Source: Terebella lapidaria
Taxonomy: Eukaryota > Annelida > Polychaeta > Terebellida > Terebellidae
Assembly (NCBI GenBank): GCA_949152475.1
Contig: OX424567.1
Span: 16,641,402 to 16,705,401, forward strand
DNA length: 64,000 bases
Direction of reading: 5' to 3'
Shown: one piece after another, positions 33,430-45,993 of the stretch
Position numbering within the stretch: position 1 is the first letter of the stretch
How the letters are laid out: each line of letters begins with the position of its first letter
The notes under the pieces: generated by a model
What the model saw: the letters and a program-made list of their open reading frames with translations, nothing else
The model's database searches: none
Told to the model about the DNA's origin: nothing
Translations under genes and position numbers: made by a program

Positions 33430-36400
33430 GGTATAGGCCTGTCTATGTTCACTGTTTTATAAATGAATATATCATGTTAAGTCTAGGAGTGCAATGTTCT
33501 GCGGAATATTGCCCCGTTTCACTTACCAGTTTGAGCAAATATCATGGATGCGAGGGTGTGGGCGAGACAATTATATAACAGAACTGACTCGTGTTGCACA
33601 TGCGCGACAGGAAATGGAAATACATGTAAGGGTAGAAGCCCGTTTTGTCCACCAGACGGCACTCCGAAGCACCCGTCTTTGTAATAACCGATTCTCTGGT
33701 CCCCTGAATCAGGGGACAGTGTCAATGCGCGGCAACAAATAGTCCAAATTAATGCGCGTTCTGTAAACACGAGCACGTGCTTTCTTGTTTTGAACGGATC
33801 GACTAGGCAGTCATGCCTCAGCCATGGATTTTTTAGAGGCACTAAAGATTGCCACGGACACCGCTACTGGAGTTATTCTATCACAATCTCTTTAAAAATT
33901 GTATAGTTTTCGATAATATGTCCTGTCTGTAACAAAATATCACAAACATTCAAACTTACTTCGATTCATAGAGGCATCCATGTTGGAACTATTTTCGGTG
34001 TCCCAGAATGCAAAGGACGAATTGTGTGAAAGACGGGTGCTGGAGCGCCGCCTTTCGTGAAAATGGGTAGAAGCCAGGAATAGACCTAGAGATGCCTGAC
34101 ACATTGAGGATTCCGTTTTAAGTGACGTCATTTCGCCAGATGTATGGTTGCCTAGGGAGACAACGCGAAGCGATATTGATCCACGTGCTGGTCTATTTTG
34201 CGCGTGTGGAAGTCTGGTTTTTCCCGGGATTTCCCGATGGTATTTCCCGTGATTTGGAGTAGAGAAAGGTTTTGCTGAATGTATGCTATGTCGGCAATTG
34301 CGATCTGAAAACGAGCTAAATTGACAGGGGTCCTGTTCAACGTCATTTTATGAAAAATTGGTACTATCATGCTCTATAGTGACCTAGATTTTATTGAAGT
34401 ACTATGATTATACTATCACACCCTGTCAACCGTTAAGCCCTAATTTTTTTTTGGAAAGGTGGAACGCACACCCGAAGTTGTCCAATTTAACATTGATTTA
34501 AATGCAGCTAATAATTGGTCATATCAACCCGTAATGGCTGTCATTTAATTTTTTTAAAGATATATATGAAACTCTGTGTTGACTTAATAATATGACTCAA
34601 CACAGAGAAAAATCATCGCATCGGGACATTTGTACCCTTGCTCCACGTCAGCGAAACTAAACATGACACCTGACGTCGATGAATCAACATCTTTGGGAGC
34701 GAAAGTACAAGCACTTTTGTTGACAGTTGACGAACGATCGAAGCTTTGATCCGCACCAGTTTCAAGTCACAAGGTCGAACATTCGATCTTGATTCTTCCC
34801 AATACCACGGTCGCGTTCCTATTTTTTGTATTTTACAGGACTTGCAAATGGACTATTAATGACGTATAAACTTGGATGTAGCGTGTAACATTATTTCAAC
34901 CCTGGAAATGGCCACTTCACATCAAAGAGTATCCAGTATAACGAAAATATGGAAATAATGCTTGATTGATAGTTAGCATCACGAAAATGAGTATCAAAGT
35001 TGGTTCTGTTTTCGGTTCGTGAATTATTGGGTTAGTAAATGGGCCTATATTCTGTTGAACTCTGGTGAGGATTCTGGTGAGGATATAATTATTAATTAAT
35101 AATTATTATGGTTTTTTTTTGTTCCCACGAATGACAAACACGAAGACTCATATATTTCATTTATCTATTATGAGGATATACATTTGGTGGTCCAAAGTAA
35201 ATTGTTCTGAATAATGCATGTACTGTGTAAGCTAATTTCTCTGTGAGTGAAGTATCAATTTGACCAGGAACGAAAAATATTCATGTCATGTATGAACGAA
35301 TGAATAGGATAGCAAATTAGCTAATCGATCCAGTATAATAAAAAAAGTACAATCTGCTTTGACATGAAATTGGCATATATATGTGTTCTTTATTTGCAAC
35401 ACAGGAGAATCAAACTTCAAATATATAAAGTACAGTGATGATATAAAAATAGCTACATATTAGCTATGTGAGGCCATGTTTAGCTATATAGCTATATATT
35501 CCTACATTTTTTTTTAGCTTACCTATGGTCCGATAAGCCATTGTCGTCAGGTTGCATCCCGCCTCCGTCCGTCGGTGTCGGCGTCGGTGTCGGCGTCCGC
35601 GTCGGCGTTGTCAAACGCTGGGAAAAATCTGTTCGATGAATATGGCTGTAATTCACGAAATATGTTCTATGGGCCCATATCTCCGAACCATTTTTTGTTC
35701 GTCGATTGAATCGTATTTTTTCCAAAATGGCGGCCATTTTTGTCGAAAAATGGCCATTTTTGGATTTTGGCGGCCATTTTCTCAAAAACTGTTCGATCAG
35801 ATTTGAGATTTTTGTTTCAAAAGATTCCCCTGATATACCTCTGTGCTGTGTATAAATTTGAATCGCCCTTGAATCGTCGGTCTGCGTGCGGCAGACCGAC
35901 GTGATTTTTTCGACCGGTCCCAGATAGGACTTTCCCATGTTAAATTAACCTATGCTTTATAATGGGGACAAATTTCTCCTAATTTCTCACTTAATATTGG
36001 GATTAGACATTAGGAATCAATTGTGCACATATAGGAAATTATATATGCCGTTTATTCTCGCAACCTTGAATTTGACCTTCGACCTAATTTTCAAGGTCAC
36101 AGCACAAAATGGCTAATATCTCGCTTATTGTCGACTTTACAGCTCAGGAATCCATTGTTGACTCATAGAAAATGATATATGCTGAATATTCTCATGACCT
36201 TGAACTTGACTTTTGACCTTATTCTCAAGGTCAGAGCACAAAATGGGTAATATCTCGCTTATTATCAACTTAGCAGCTTAAAAATCCATTGTGGACCTAT
36301 AGGTAATTATATATATGCCGAATATTCTGATCAACTTGAATTTGACATTTCACCTCATTTTCAAGGTCAGAGCACAAAATGGCTAATATCTCGTTTATTA

Positions 36401-38151
36401 TCTACTTTGCAGCTTAGGAATCAATTGTGAACATATAGAAAATGATGTATGCCGAATATTTCAATGACCTTGAATTTGACCTTTGACCTCATTCTCAAGG
36501 TCAGAGCACAAAATGGCTGATATCTCATTTATCATCTACTTTACAGGTTATGAATCAATTGTGAACATATAGGAAATGATGTATGCCCAATATTTCGATG
36601 ACCTTGAACCTGACATTTGACCTCGTTTTCAAGGTCACAGCACAAAATCGCTAATATTTTGCTCATTACGACTTCACAGCTTAGGCATCAATTGAGGACA
36701 TATAAGTAATTATATATGCCAAATATTCTTGTGAGCTTGAATTTGACCTTTGACCTCAATAAACTGAAACTGATACAAAAGCAAAGTATATCTTTGACAG
36801 TACCAATCAGTTCCACTCTAGTTTCATATCATTGTATATTAGGCCCTAACACGATCGACTTACGTAGAGCAAGTGTTAGGCGTGAATGATGTGCAATTAT
36901 TCTCTTGACTTCATGACATTGCCTTCAGCTTAGATATAACTGACTTGGGTCCGGTAAGCGCAGAGCCCTACGGCTCTATGTTTATTATTTCTGTATCAAG
37001 TGCGAAAATATGAGGAAAAAACGACATTAAATCTCAAATTTTGACAGTAACTGTCCGTTACTTTGAAAAATTTGAATTGTTAAACCACCTTGTAAGCAGC
37101 TATTGATCTTCGTTTAACATAGAAAACCAAAATAGATCATTCCACTTCCATCAACAATGTTCCATGCACTTTCTCATGTTCAAAATGTGACGTTATGATC
37201 ATGACACAGCCACACGCCATGATAATAGCTACATACATGTACATGTAAAAGTGTGGATCTTTTAAAGTGATGTTGGCAGGAGAACTGTTTTTTCTAGATC
37301 AATCACATATATGCCTGTGGTCTCAGAAAAATAGGTTACAAACCAAATATGCTTGATCAAAACAAGATATGCTTGATGGATAAATCAAGCATATGACAGT
37401 ACTAGCAGCCGATTTTCTTTTGTTTTTTGCGCCACTCAGAGTTACCTCTGACATAACCTATTTCACGCTCGATTGGCTCGAACATATACGAGTAAGCTGG
37501 AATCGCATTGCATCAAGGGATACAAAGCACCGAGAATGGCGGTAATGTAAACAAACTCAAAATATCTCCACCAGAAACTCACAACGAAATCGATTAGAAA
37601 AGGGCGTCTGTTTGAGCATACAAGTGCAGATATATATATGTTATGTTTTCTTCGTTCAATCAGAAAGTTATGGAAAAATCCATAACTTACTGCCAATATC
37701 ACTTTAAAGTATCGTGTGATCAACATTGCCAGACGTTTCGGCTTCATCAAGCAGTCTTGGTCACCAATGTGGTGCTATGCTTGTTATGTCACATGACCTG
37801 GGGCTCTAGGATCATGTAATTTCTAGGTCCAAATGTGGACATATTTTGTGCGTTTGCTTGTTTTTTTAGTCGAAAAATTCGTTGAGATGATTTTGTGTGG
37901 TTATAAAATAGTAATGTGGCTAGGAAAAAGTAATGTATAATAATGCAAAATACACATTATTTTCTGGTTCAAAATTGCAAAATACTTTCATTCCTCGTGC
38001 ATAAAATGTGTCCAAATCCTTGAATTCGCTGGAACACCTTTTGGGCTGAGGTTTAAAATTTAACACCAACAATTCGAGGTGCAAACGCCAACAATAATTT
38101 GATATTCAAGTACATTAATAAAACATAACTCAGTAGGCCTATCTGTTAGTG
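33430..38151. other. Intergenic region, left part
   Basis: No convincing gene. It contains a diverged inverted duplication around 33630-34070 (AAGCACCCGTCTTTG and its complement), the composite repeat 35515-36762, and a weak inverted pair near 37266 and 37706 (AAAGTGATGTTGGCAG). The segment 34100-35500 shows nothing recognisable. Confidence 0.6.
35515..36762. repeat. Composite interspersed repeat with a 134-bp tandem array
   Basis: The left part (35515-35940) starts TTAGCTTACCTATGGTCCGA and has a GTCGGTGTCGGCGTC microsatellite, then repeated AAAATGGCGGCCATTTTT. From about 36006 to 36762 six units of about 134 bp follow head to tail, with cores starting near 36063, 36197, 36333, 36467, 36601 and 36734. 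Each unit has CCTTGAATTTGACCTTTGAC-like and CAAGGTCA words. Diverged words of the same kind appear at about 56725-57040, and the start motif recurs near 8100. Confidence 0.8.
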
Positions 38152-38154
38152 TTA

Positions 38155-39449
38155 AGGCGGTTACACACCGAAGCCGCGCGACCGTTTACGGCGACGTCAA
38201 CGTTTCTTGACGGCCGTGTCAGTTTAGAAACGGTACCGTTTTTTCCGTACACACCGAGTACTGACGTTTGTTTTTAAAACTTAACTCATGTCCGTAAAAA
38301 ATATGTACGTCCTCCATCTGCAATTCCAACACGCGGTCATACGCTATTCAAAGTATTTTCTGACAAAAAAGATGATGAAATAAACAAGAAGACACCAATT
38401 TTGGGCTCTGTGCATCCTGATGAGTCCTTTGTATCCATCCACTAAACCACCTTGTTAAATATAGGCTGGCACGGGAATTGGAAGAATACCCAAACAAATA
38501 CCAGAATTATTTTCGCATTTCAAAAGAGCAATTTGACGAAGTTTAATGTGATTTTTACCTTGTTTGTTGTTGTTTACCACAAAACATATACCTACATAGG
38601 TATATTTGCAATGCGTAAAATACGTGTTTCGTCTTTCTCATTATGATGTATGAACCCAGATAGCATGATTACATTGGCCCAACGGTGGAACAACATATAC
38701 ATGAAAATTGGTCCAACGTTGGCACACAATATCGAGCCTACATTGTGGTGCTCATTGGGCCAACGTTGGCCCACACTTAATTGTCAACATCGGCCCAACA
38801 TTATAAAAAAAATAGGGAGGCATTCGTGTGGATTTCCATGTACAATAAAATGAGGCGTCGAAGTAGCCTTCATTTGTGAAAAAACATTGTTTTTGCCACA
38901 AAAATAAAATCCAAGATGACTGGATGGCCAGTTTTGGCAGCCATATTGTATTCCAGAATAATACAATTATTAGCAAATTACATAGTATTCAGCAATAGCT
39001 GTGGGAAATTTCAAACACAACTTCATTTATAAATGACAATAAAAAAAAGAGCAACAATTATTATTTAACACTCTGAGTAATTTGGCCATTACGTTTGCCT
39101 AATATTGTACATGCAGCTGCAGTCCACACAGGTCGCAATAAACAACCCGTGATCTGGCAGACATGCCAGGCATTTGTCTCTGTATATATGTTGACAATTT
39201 ATGGAATATATAGCGATATTTTAACCTTTAAATGCATTTTTCACTCATATCATGCGCTGGCGTTTGGGACGTAAAGCGTAAAAATTAGAACAATGTTCTA
39301 TTTTTTAGCAAGCGGAGCGCTAGAACGGAACATGTGTGCACACTCCCCTTTGGAAAGCTGAGTTCTATCATAGCTTGCGCGGCGTTAAAAAACGGGCAGC
39401 ACAAAACGGTTCCGTAAAACGGTCGCGCGGCTTTGGTGTGTAACCGCCT
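38155..39449. mobile_element. Harbinger-like non-autonomous DNA transposon, TTA target duplication
   Basis: Inverted ends of about 33 bp begin AGGCGGTTACACACCGAAGC at 38155 and are mirrored to 39449 with one or two mismatches. Further imperfect pairing continues inside. TTA flanks both ends (38152-54 and 39450-52), the duplication expected for PIF/Harbinger. At 1295 bp with no transposase frame it is non-autonomous. It carries a GGCCCAACGTTGG repeat cluster at about 38670-38802. Confidence 0.85.
38670..38802. repeat. Cluster of TTGGCCCAACGTTGG repeats within the Harbinger-like element
   Basis: Five or so variants of TTGGCCCAACGTTGGC at intervals of about 30 bp, starting just after ACCCAGATAGC. 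Each unit is itself close to palindromic. The cluster is either part of the element or a small nested insertion. Confidence 0.65.
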
Positions 39450-39774
39450 TTAGCATAAGACTCGTGTATTTTAGACTTCAGTAACTTACTATTACGACAA
39501 ATAACAATGATAATTATTGTCCAATGCACGTTTGCCAATCAAAATTACCCGTCTTCTTCGTAATTGAAAATCGCGTATTTCTTGCCAGCGGTTTTATAAT
39601 AATATAATATAAATATAAACACTGCACCGCCTCCGCATAAAACCCACGGTCACCAAGGCCACGGCGCTGCGATCACGTGGTTTCCATGACAACATTCGTG
39701 GTGTGACCATGGCCAGTTCGTGGATGGATATAGCCTGGACTCAACCGATCGATAATAGGAAACAGGTTCTCCCT

Positions 39775-40020
39775 GGGTGCCGTCCCTAGCTCAGCGGGTT
39801 ATTGATTTTGTAGCCCGGGAAAAAGACTCGGGTTTTGCCGCCATTACGTAGAAGCCAGACGACAAAGACGCTGCCGTGAACAGACGACAAATATCCCTGA
39901 TACATCACCGTCAGCGCATGGTGTCGTGGGGTGTGAATTATTAACGGCGATGGTTCAAGTGCTGTGAAATGATTGAGAATTATCTGATGAACAAAGACTG
40001 AATATTGACTGCTCAACTCT
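39775..40020 (+). repeat. Candidate tRNA-derived SINE
   Basis: CCTAGCTCAGCGGGTT at about 39785 fits the tRNA A box. A B-box-like GGTTCAAGTGC lies at about 39952, too far for a plain tRNA, and a nearer B box (GGGTTTTGCC) is poor. The tail ends in AT-rich DNA. Weak candidate. Confidence 0.3.
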
Positions 40021-40389
40021 TAATATTACAGTAGTATATGTTGTAATTGGAAACCTCCGTAAAAAGTTTCGGTATGTCCACAGACAAAATTCTCTGACCA
40101 ATAATGTGAGCCGGATAATATAGGCCTAAGTCAATACCAGAATATCAACAACATCAGATGAAAAACGAAACTTAACACAACATCCAAAAATATGCTCAAG
40201 GTTTGAATACTATATTTAGTACTACATAGCAGCACTGTGAAACAACAACATTTACACCATTATTCTCATATATACTCATTTGTCATTTTACATTTGGAAC
40301 TGCAGTTTTCTATATGATATTGTATACTGGTCCTGGTGGTCCAGTGTGTGTTTTGCCTTTCAAAAACAATATAAACATAATTTAAGATA

Positions 40390-40810
40390 GTCCGCTCCAA
40401 ACAGTGAAGTAAGGAGGGGTGAAAGTGTTTAAAAATATATTTGTCAATAACTGTATCAACATGATCTATCTATAGAGCTTCAAAATGACATATTTATGGA
40501 GTAACCGATCAGCATCCTAAAACTGAAAAGAAAATAGGGGGTCATCGTACCCGTTCACATGGAAAACATGATGCGAAATATGAATATGGACAAAATAATG
40601 TGCAAAAATGCCAAAAATATGTCATTTTCGGTATATGTTTGTGATTTTGATTGAATATGTCGAAGAAACCAGTACGGTGACCCCCCTATTTTCTTTTCAG
40701 TATTGGGATGTTGATAAGTTACTCTATAAGACAGGTCATTTTGAAGAGATCATATTCAAGAAATAACTTGTGAATTTTGACCCTTCGTTACCTCACTGTT
40801 TGGAGTGGAC
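40390..40810. mobile_element. Foldback MITE with arms of about 140-160 bp
   Basis: The left arm 40390-40550 and right arm 40672-40810 are inverted copies (GTCCGCTCCAAACAGTGA at the outer edge, CTGAAAAGAAAATAGGGG at the inner edge) with a few indels. TA dinucleotides flank both ends (40388-89 and 40811-12). Nothing codes. Transcripts across it would form a long hairpin. Confidence 0.85.
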
Positions 40811-40812
40811 TA

Positions 40813-43800
40813 CTTTTATTGACAGCTCGGGCGTATGTCTAGGAGGAGTGTTCTCCGTAAATAATCAAATGAACTAATATTCGCTTTTTCATGGTGTTTC
40901 AAGGTAGTACTAGTAGGTTTAAATGCACATCATTGATTTTCCAGGAATTCAATTTAGCTGGTAGTGCAGACGATATTAAAACCGAGTGCGACACAATGTC
41001 TGCACAATGTAGGTCTATATATATTGAATTGAAACCTACAAATGTGTATTCTGTAATCACGTCAAATGATATCTTATGATGCGCTCGAACTTCAGGCCTC
41101 GACTCATTAATTGGTTCAAACGAATTTACTCTTATGTAACATTACTCCACATCATGAAATGTCATACCACCATGCACATCATGTCATGGAATTATTACAT
41201 CATGGTATACCAGGCAGTACCAGCATTTCCGAGACGTTCATAACGCACGTCACGAATAATTTTCCGGCGGAGCCTGCCTCTGCCAGTGAAGCCACTGGAT
41301 CCCATCCGTGCAGCGCCGAGAGATCGCCAATACCCCCTTCCACATAGCCAGGGAATATTGATACACATAACATACATGGTGCCATCAATTGTATACGACG
41401 GAGCATGATTGCGACAGAGTATAGAGCAATTGGCGAGACAACAGGATGTCCATGATATAGAGGTATGTGCCAGAAGATTATGTTGAGTGGTAGGCTAATG
41501 TCGATATTTTACACGGTGGTAGCCTGTCCGCATTGCAATAAATCGTGAGTAGGCTACATTACTGACAAAGGTTCAATGTGAATTGCATAATATCGATCTT
41601 ATTGCTAATGACAAAATATCTGATATTTTGCGGTCACGTAATGATAAACAATATTGACCTTTAGACGCAAAGCATTGTCAGTACATTGGCCTAGTGCTAA
41701 ATGTACAGTAGGCATACTTTGTCTAAAACGAATGTTTTAATATTTATAACTGTCCAAATGGCCTAGACATGATTATGGTGCCTGCTTGTTCGTTACTGTG
41801 ACTATCTTGGAACCCATCCGAAACTGATTTTTGCTGGGATCTATTACATCTCTGCAGTAGTTTTCGTTTACATCGAGTACCAGGCAGCAAATTTCCAGTG
41901 TTTTAGGGAACCAGGGAGAGTTCCGACACGCCCAAGGCCAATATTGCTTGGAACTGGTTTGACCTTGAAATAAATCGAATCGAGCCGCCAAGTCTGTATA
42001 ACGAAGATGAAAATATGCAATATTCAATATCGATATTCGCTGTGTTAGGAACCCTAATAGAATTCTCACGCTGATTTGAACCATTGCAAATATAATACAG
42101 ACCGCTACTTCATATACTGCCAAAGTACTGAAGTAAAAAAAAATCATACCATGTCCCTCGCCATTATGAAATGTATGTGAATTTTTTAGCCGGAGGAGTG
42201 CACCACACACGGGTTACTATGGCAACGGACATCGTAGATGTAGAAGCATTGTTCTCAGGTGTTTTGTCTGGGCGCCGCTATATTATCTGTAACTACATTA
42301 GCAGGGCTGGTTATTCCATTTAACGGAAGCTAATTATCATTGGGGGCGAAGTTCCTAGGAACGATTAGCTACCCATCCGAGGTAATTGAATAAATATCTG
42401 GGCAGGTATTCTCATAGGAATTCATATCAACGTTAAAATTTTTATTTTATCAAAACTTTTTTTTTTATCAATATATTTCCATATTGGGAGCAACAGAGAA
42501 TATTGCTAGCCATAGTACAAGTATTGCCGCTTTCAACGTATTTGGAAAGAACTTGCTTCTCGACGATAGGTACAGCAAAAAAATATTAGATAAACCTTGA
42601 CAAATACAGCAGGCCGTAAGGATACGTCCATACTTTTGTCCGATTTTGAATAGTTCCGTTTCTGTTGGTTTATTTCATCACAAAAGTGTCGTTCAAATAA
42701 ATACACGTTTACTGTTATGAGCATATTTTGACCGAGTTTTCAAATAATATAGGCCTGAATAATATATTCGCTCTTTCAGAATTCTGTTTGAACATAGCGA
42801 AAGACACGTCTTAAAATCAAATAACCCTCCACTGACGATATCTTCGTGAAACGTACCAAGTACCACCAACGTACCTCGAGCTTTCGTTCAACGAACACAC
42901 GAATAGGAATTCACGCGTGCTTTATTGCGTCATTATCAGGCACAACCAGGCGTGAAATAAATATTCACAGTTACACAAAAGGCATGCAACAACAATAGGG
43001 ACTCAACGTCAGTTTTGATCATGCTACTGTTCAGGAATGGATGGGCACGATGATGAAACGAAGTTTATCGGAATATTTATTTTTTGATTGAACAGTAAGT
43101 GCTCTCCAGATCTAGGGATCTTGATTTGTTTAAAGGTTCAAAATCGCTTATCAATAAAATTGTTAGTATATGTACTATGTTTTTAAACAAGTGTACAGTG
43201 AACGGGAACTTGATACCAAACATCCCTTAGGGTGGTTATCTTTCTGCATGTGTCATTGCGTTTATGATAGATTACTATAACAAAACAATGACCGTCAATT
43301 GTTTCATACTAAAAATTCTGGTTTTCTCAAATTCGTGAAATAAATGTAGAATCGATTGTCTGTGAAAATATTAACTGAATCAGCGAGCAAGCACTGAATT
43401 GACTTCACCACGTAGCAAAACTGTAATCTAAATAGTGAGTTTCAGCCATTTTAGATATGAAACCTGAAAAAATATTTGGCAAAATATTCTGCAGAAAGTG
43501 CAACTTTGTGATCATGCAAAATAAACATTATTGCAAGGAGCATTGGAAGGCGAAAGAGATGATTTGATGGCTGGCAGATTGCAATAGATTGTGAAGGATT
43601 GCGACTCTGAGGAAAATCTTTACCCGAGGAATAAAAACAGACTGTGGATTCCAAACTAACTTGCCCATTTCTCCCCACTATTTTTTACTCAAACGATGCC
43701 AAGACCGCCATAATATCACGGATCAGAAATTACAAGAGAAGAGAATGAAAATATCGATTCGTTATAGCCATTTATTACATATTCTGCTAGTGTTTTCATG

Positions 43801-45993
43801 TCCAGACTACTATATATATAAGCGAGATGCCTTGTTAAGTTTAGATGTCATCCTGAATTTGTTTCAAAATGAATCATACTTGTCTTCCGACACTTAAATT
43901 GTGTATATTGTGTACAAAATATGATATTATTTTAATATAAACGACATGATTGTTTAATACATTCATATCAGTAGAAAATAAATGTTTTATTTTAGTAAAA
44001 GTAAGTGCCCTTAGGGATGAGAATACTTTCGAAACACGACAGAGCAATTAGAAAATGCCACCATGCTCTCGAAATAGTTGATAAAAGTAACGTCATGCTC
44101 TAGACACAAGTCACGCGGCGTAACTCCATTCCTCTGTGCTGGTATTCTGAATAGACACGGCACCAAAAATAGACATCATTATATATCACGATTGTATCGA
44201 AGCCCCTTTTGTGTTGTGTTGTGAGCGTGGCCCTCCAAGTTGACACTATACTCTATACCTGGTCAAAGTTTGAATACAGTATAAGGAATTTCACCACGAG
44301 GTCTAGGACAATAAAACATAAACAATTGACTTTCAACGGCCTGTTGACATCTAGGCCGCTTCAATAATATAAATGACGTTACCTTCTCTAAGTGATAAGG
44401 ATTTGTTTTGATTGGTAGCAATGGGCATTCTGTTATCAGGTGATCAAAATGCTTGGAGGATGAGTATGTTTTTGTCTGTGATAAATGTATGTACAAGTAG
44501 TGTTTTTTTTCGGCTTGGGTTATGTTCGTATCGCAAGAAAAATGTCTGTATGCAACTAAGAATAACTAGCATGCATGGAGACACTTCGATATGTTGGTTA
44601 TATTTATATTTGGTAAGATACATGGGCAAGGATATCAACTTAATGTTATCGCTTGTATATAACTTCGTAACTAGTGCGTGAATTCAAAACTTACGTATAT
44701 ATCTGTATAACATTAAATAGTATACTGGTCTTGACTGCAAACTGATATGGAGATACGGATAAGAGTGATTTATTAACAAAATTTTATTACGAGGGGCCAT
44801 GCATTTAAAGTTATTGGACCATAACATCACACATAATGGGTTCACAATACCATCAAACAGGGACGATACTATTGACAATATCAGCGTACATTCCTTGCTA
44901 CACACCAGTGACTATGTATGGATGGCTCCCGTAATCACGGAAAACCCTTCTGTCACTTTTTCTTGTATACTCGACTGTGCCAACAACGGTAACATGGTCT
45001 TCAAATTGTGTACTTTATTTTGAGAGTATCAACGGATGGGATCGATAAAACATGGATTATGAGGGTACCCGCGTGAACAGAGGTTAGTTCGATAATGGAT
45101 TCAATACATTGGTCTCAAGGACGTTCACTTTATTATACTTGTTCATTGAGTATTGCAATGTGATTAACTGGTGTAAACATTCACTGTATGACATGTAAAC
45201 GTGTTCTGTGGGTGCATGTTATGTAATATGAGTAGATATATAAATGTCAATACAATAGACACTATATGGAATACCATAAGGTAAATAATCGATAGGGTAC
45301 GCCTTTTATGTGTATACCTCCCTGTTTCTACTTTAACTGTTACGATTGATTAGATAGCAATCCAGGACTGCCTCGAATATTATCAATACATGGCCGAGTA
45401 TGTTGTGTACCATTTTCTTCTTATTTTTTGTCAAACACAAAACTATAACCGTACCCAATAAATCAGTCAAGTATGTGTACAAGGAATAGATAAAATGTTA
45501 CCGTCTCATGGGTACACGTACACTAGGCCTGCATTTGACATGACTTTGCAAAAATACAATAGATGTATTATGTCTCTAGATAGAGTGTGCCTTGGACTAG
45601 TGAAGTTTTTACCCTTGGACTAGTGAAGTTTTTATCCATGAAATGTGCAAGTTCATGAATAAACGTGACAATTTAGCACAAGTGATTAAAATGTGTGCAA
45701 ACAAGCCATTTGTCAGCCTCGATGTTAATTAACTATCGATTATCGTTTCGTGATTGCTTCCATGCATTATTTGAATTTGCATTTTTTTTGCAGATTTCTG
45801 ACGCCCTTGAGAACAAAATATCGTCACTGACTGGAAAATTTGATCGGAAGCTAACTGGGTCTTGGAGGAAAAGCTACTGTATGTATAACCGGAAGTGACG
45901 CATATATCAAGACACTATCTACGTAGGAAGGATCCCGGCAAGAGGGGGTTATTAGCGACAAATTAAGGAGGAAAAAAATACACCTTTTCAACG
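40813..45993. other. Intergenic region upstream of the aquaporin gene
   Basis: No supported gene. It should contain the aquaporin promoter and possibly a non-coding exon, as a ttttttttgcag acceptor-like site lies at about 45783-45794. The minus-strand 145-codon frame at 41773-42210 is the longest open frame but has no recognised motif. Confidence 0.5.

Noticed and set aside
33519-34131. Two minus-strand frames with GTAAGT donors that could form a two-exon gene
   Set aside because: The region is a diverged inverted duplication and the translation has no recognised domain; splice-like sites may be chance.
39785-39850. tRNA gene
   Set aside because: The A box is good, but no B box is at tRNA distance and no cloverleaf could be drawn; kept only as a weak SINE candidate.
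41773-42210. 145-codon minus-strand frame
   Set aside because: No motif, no splice context and no homology that I recognise; treated as chance openness.
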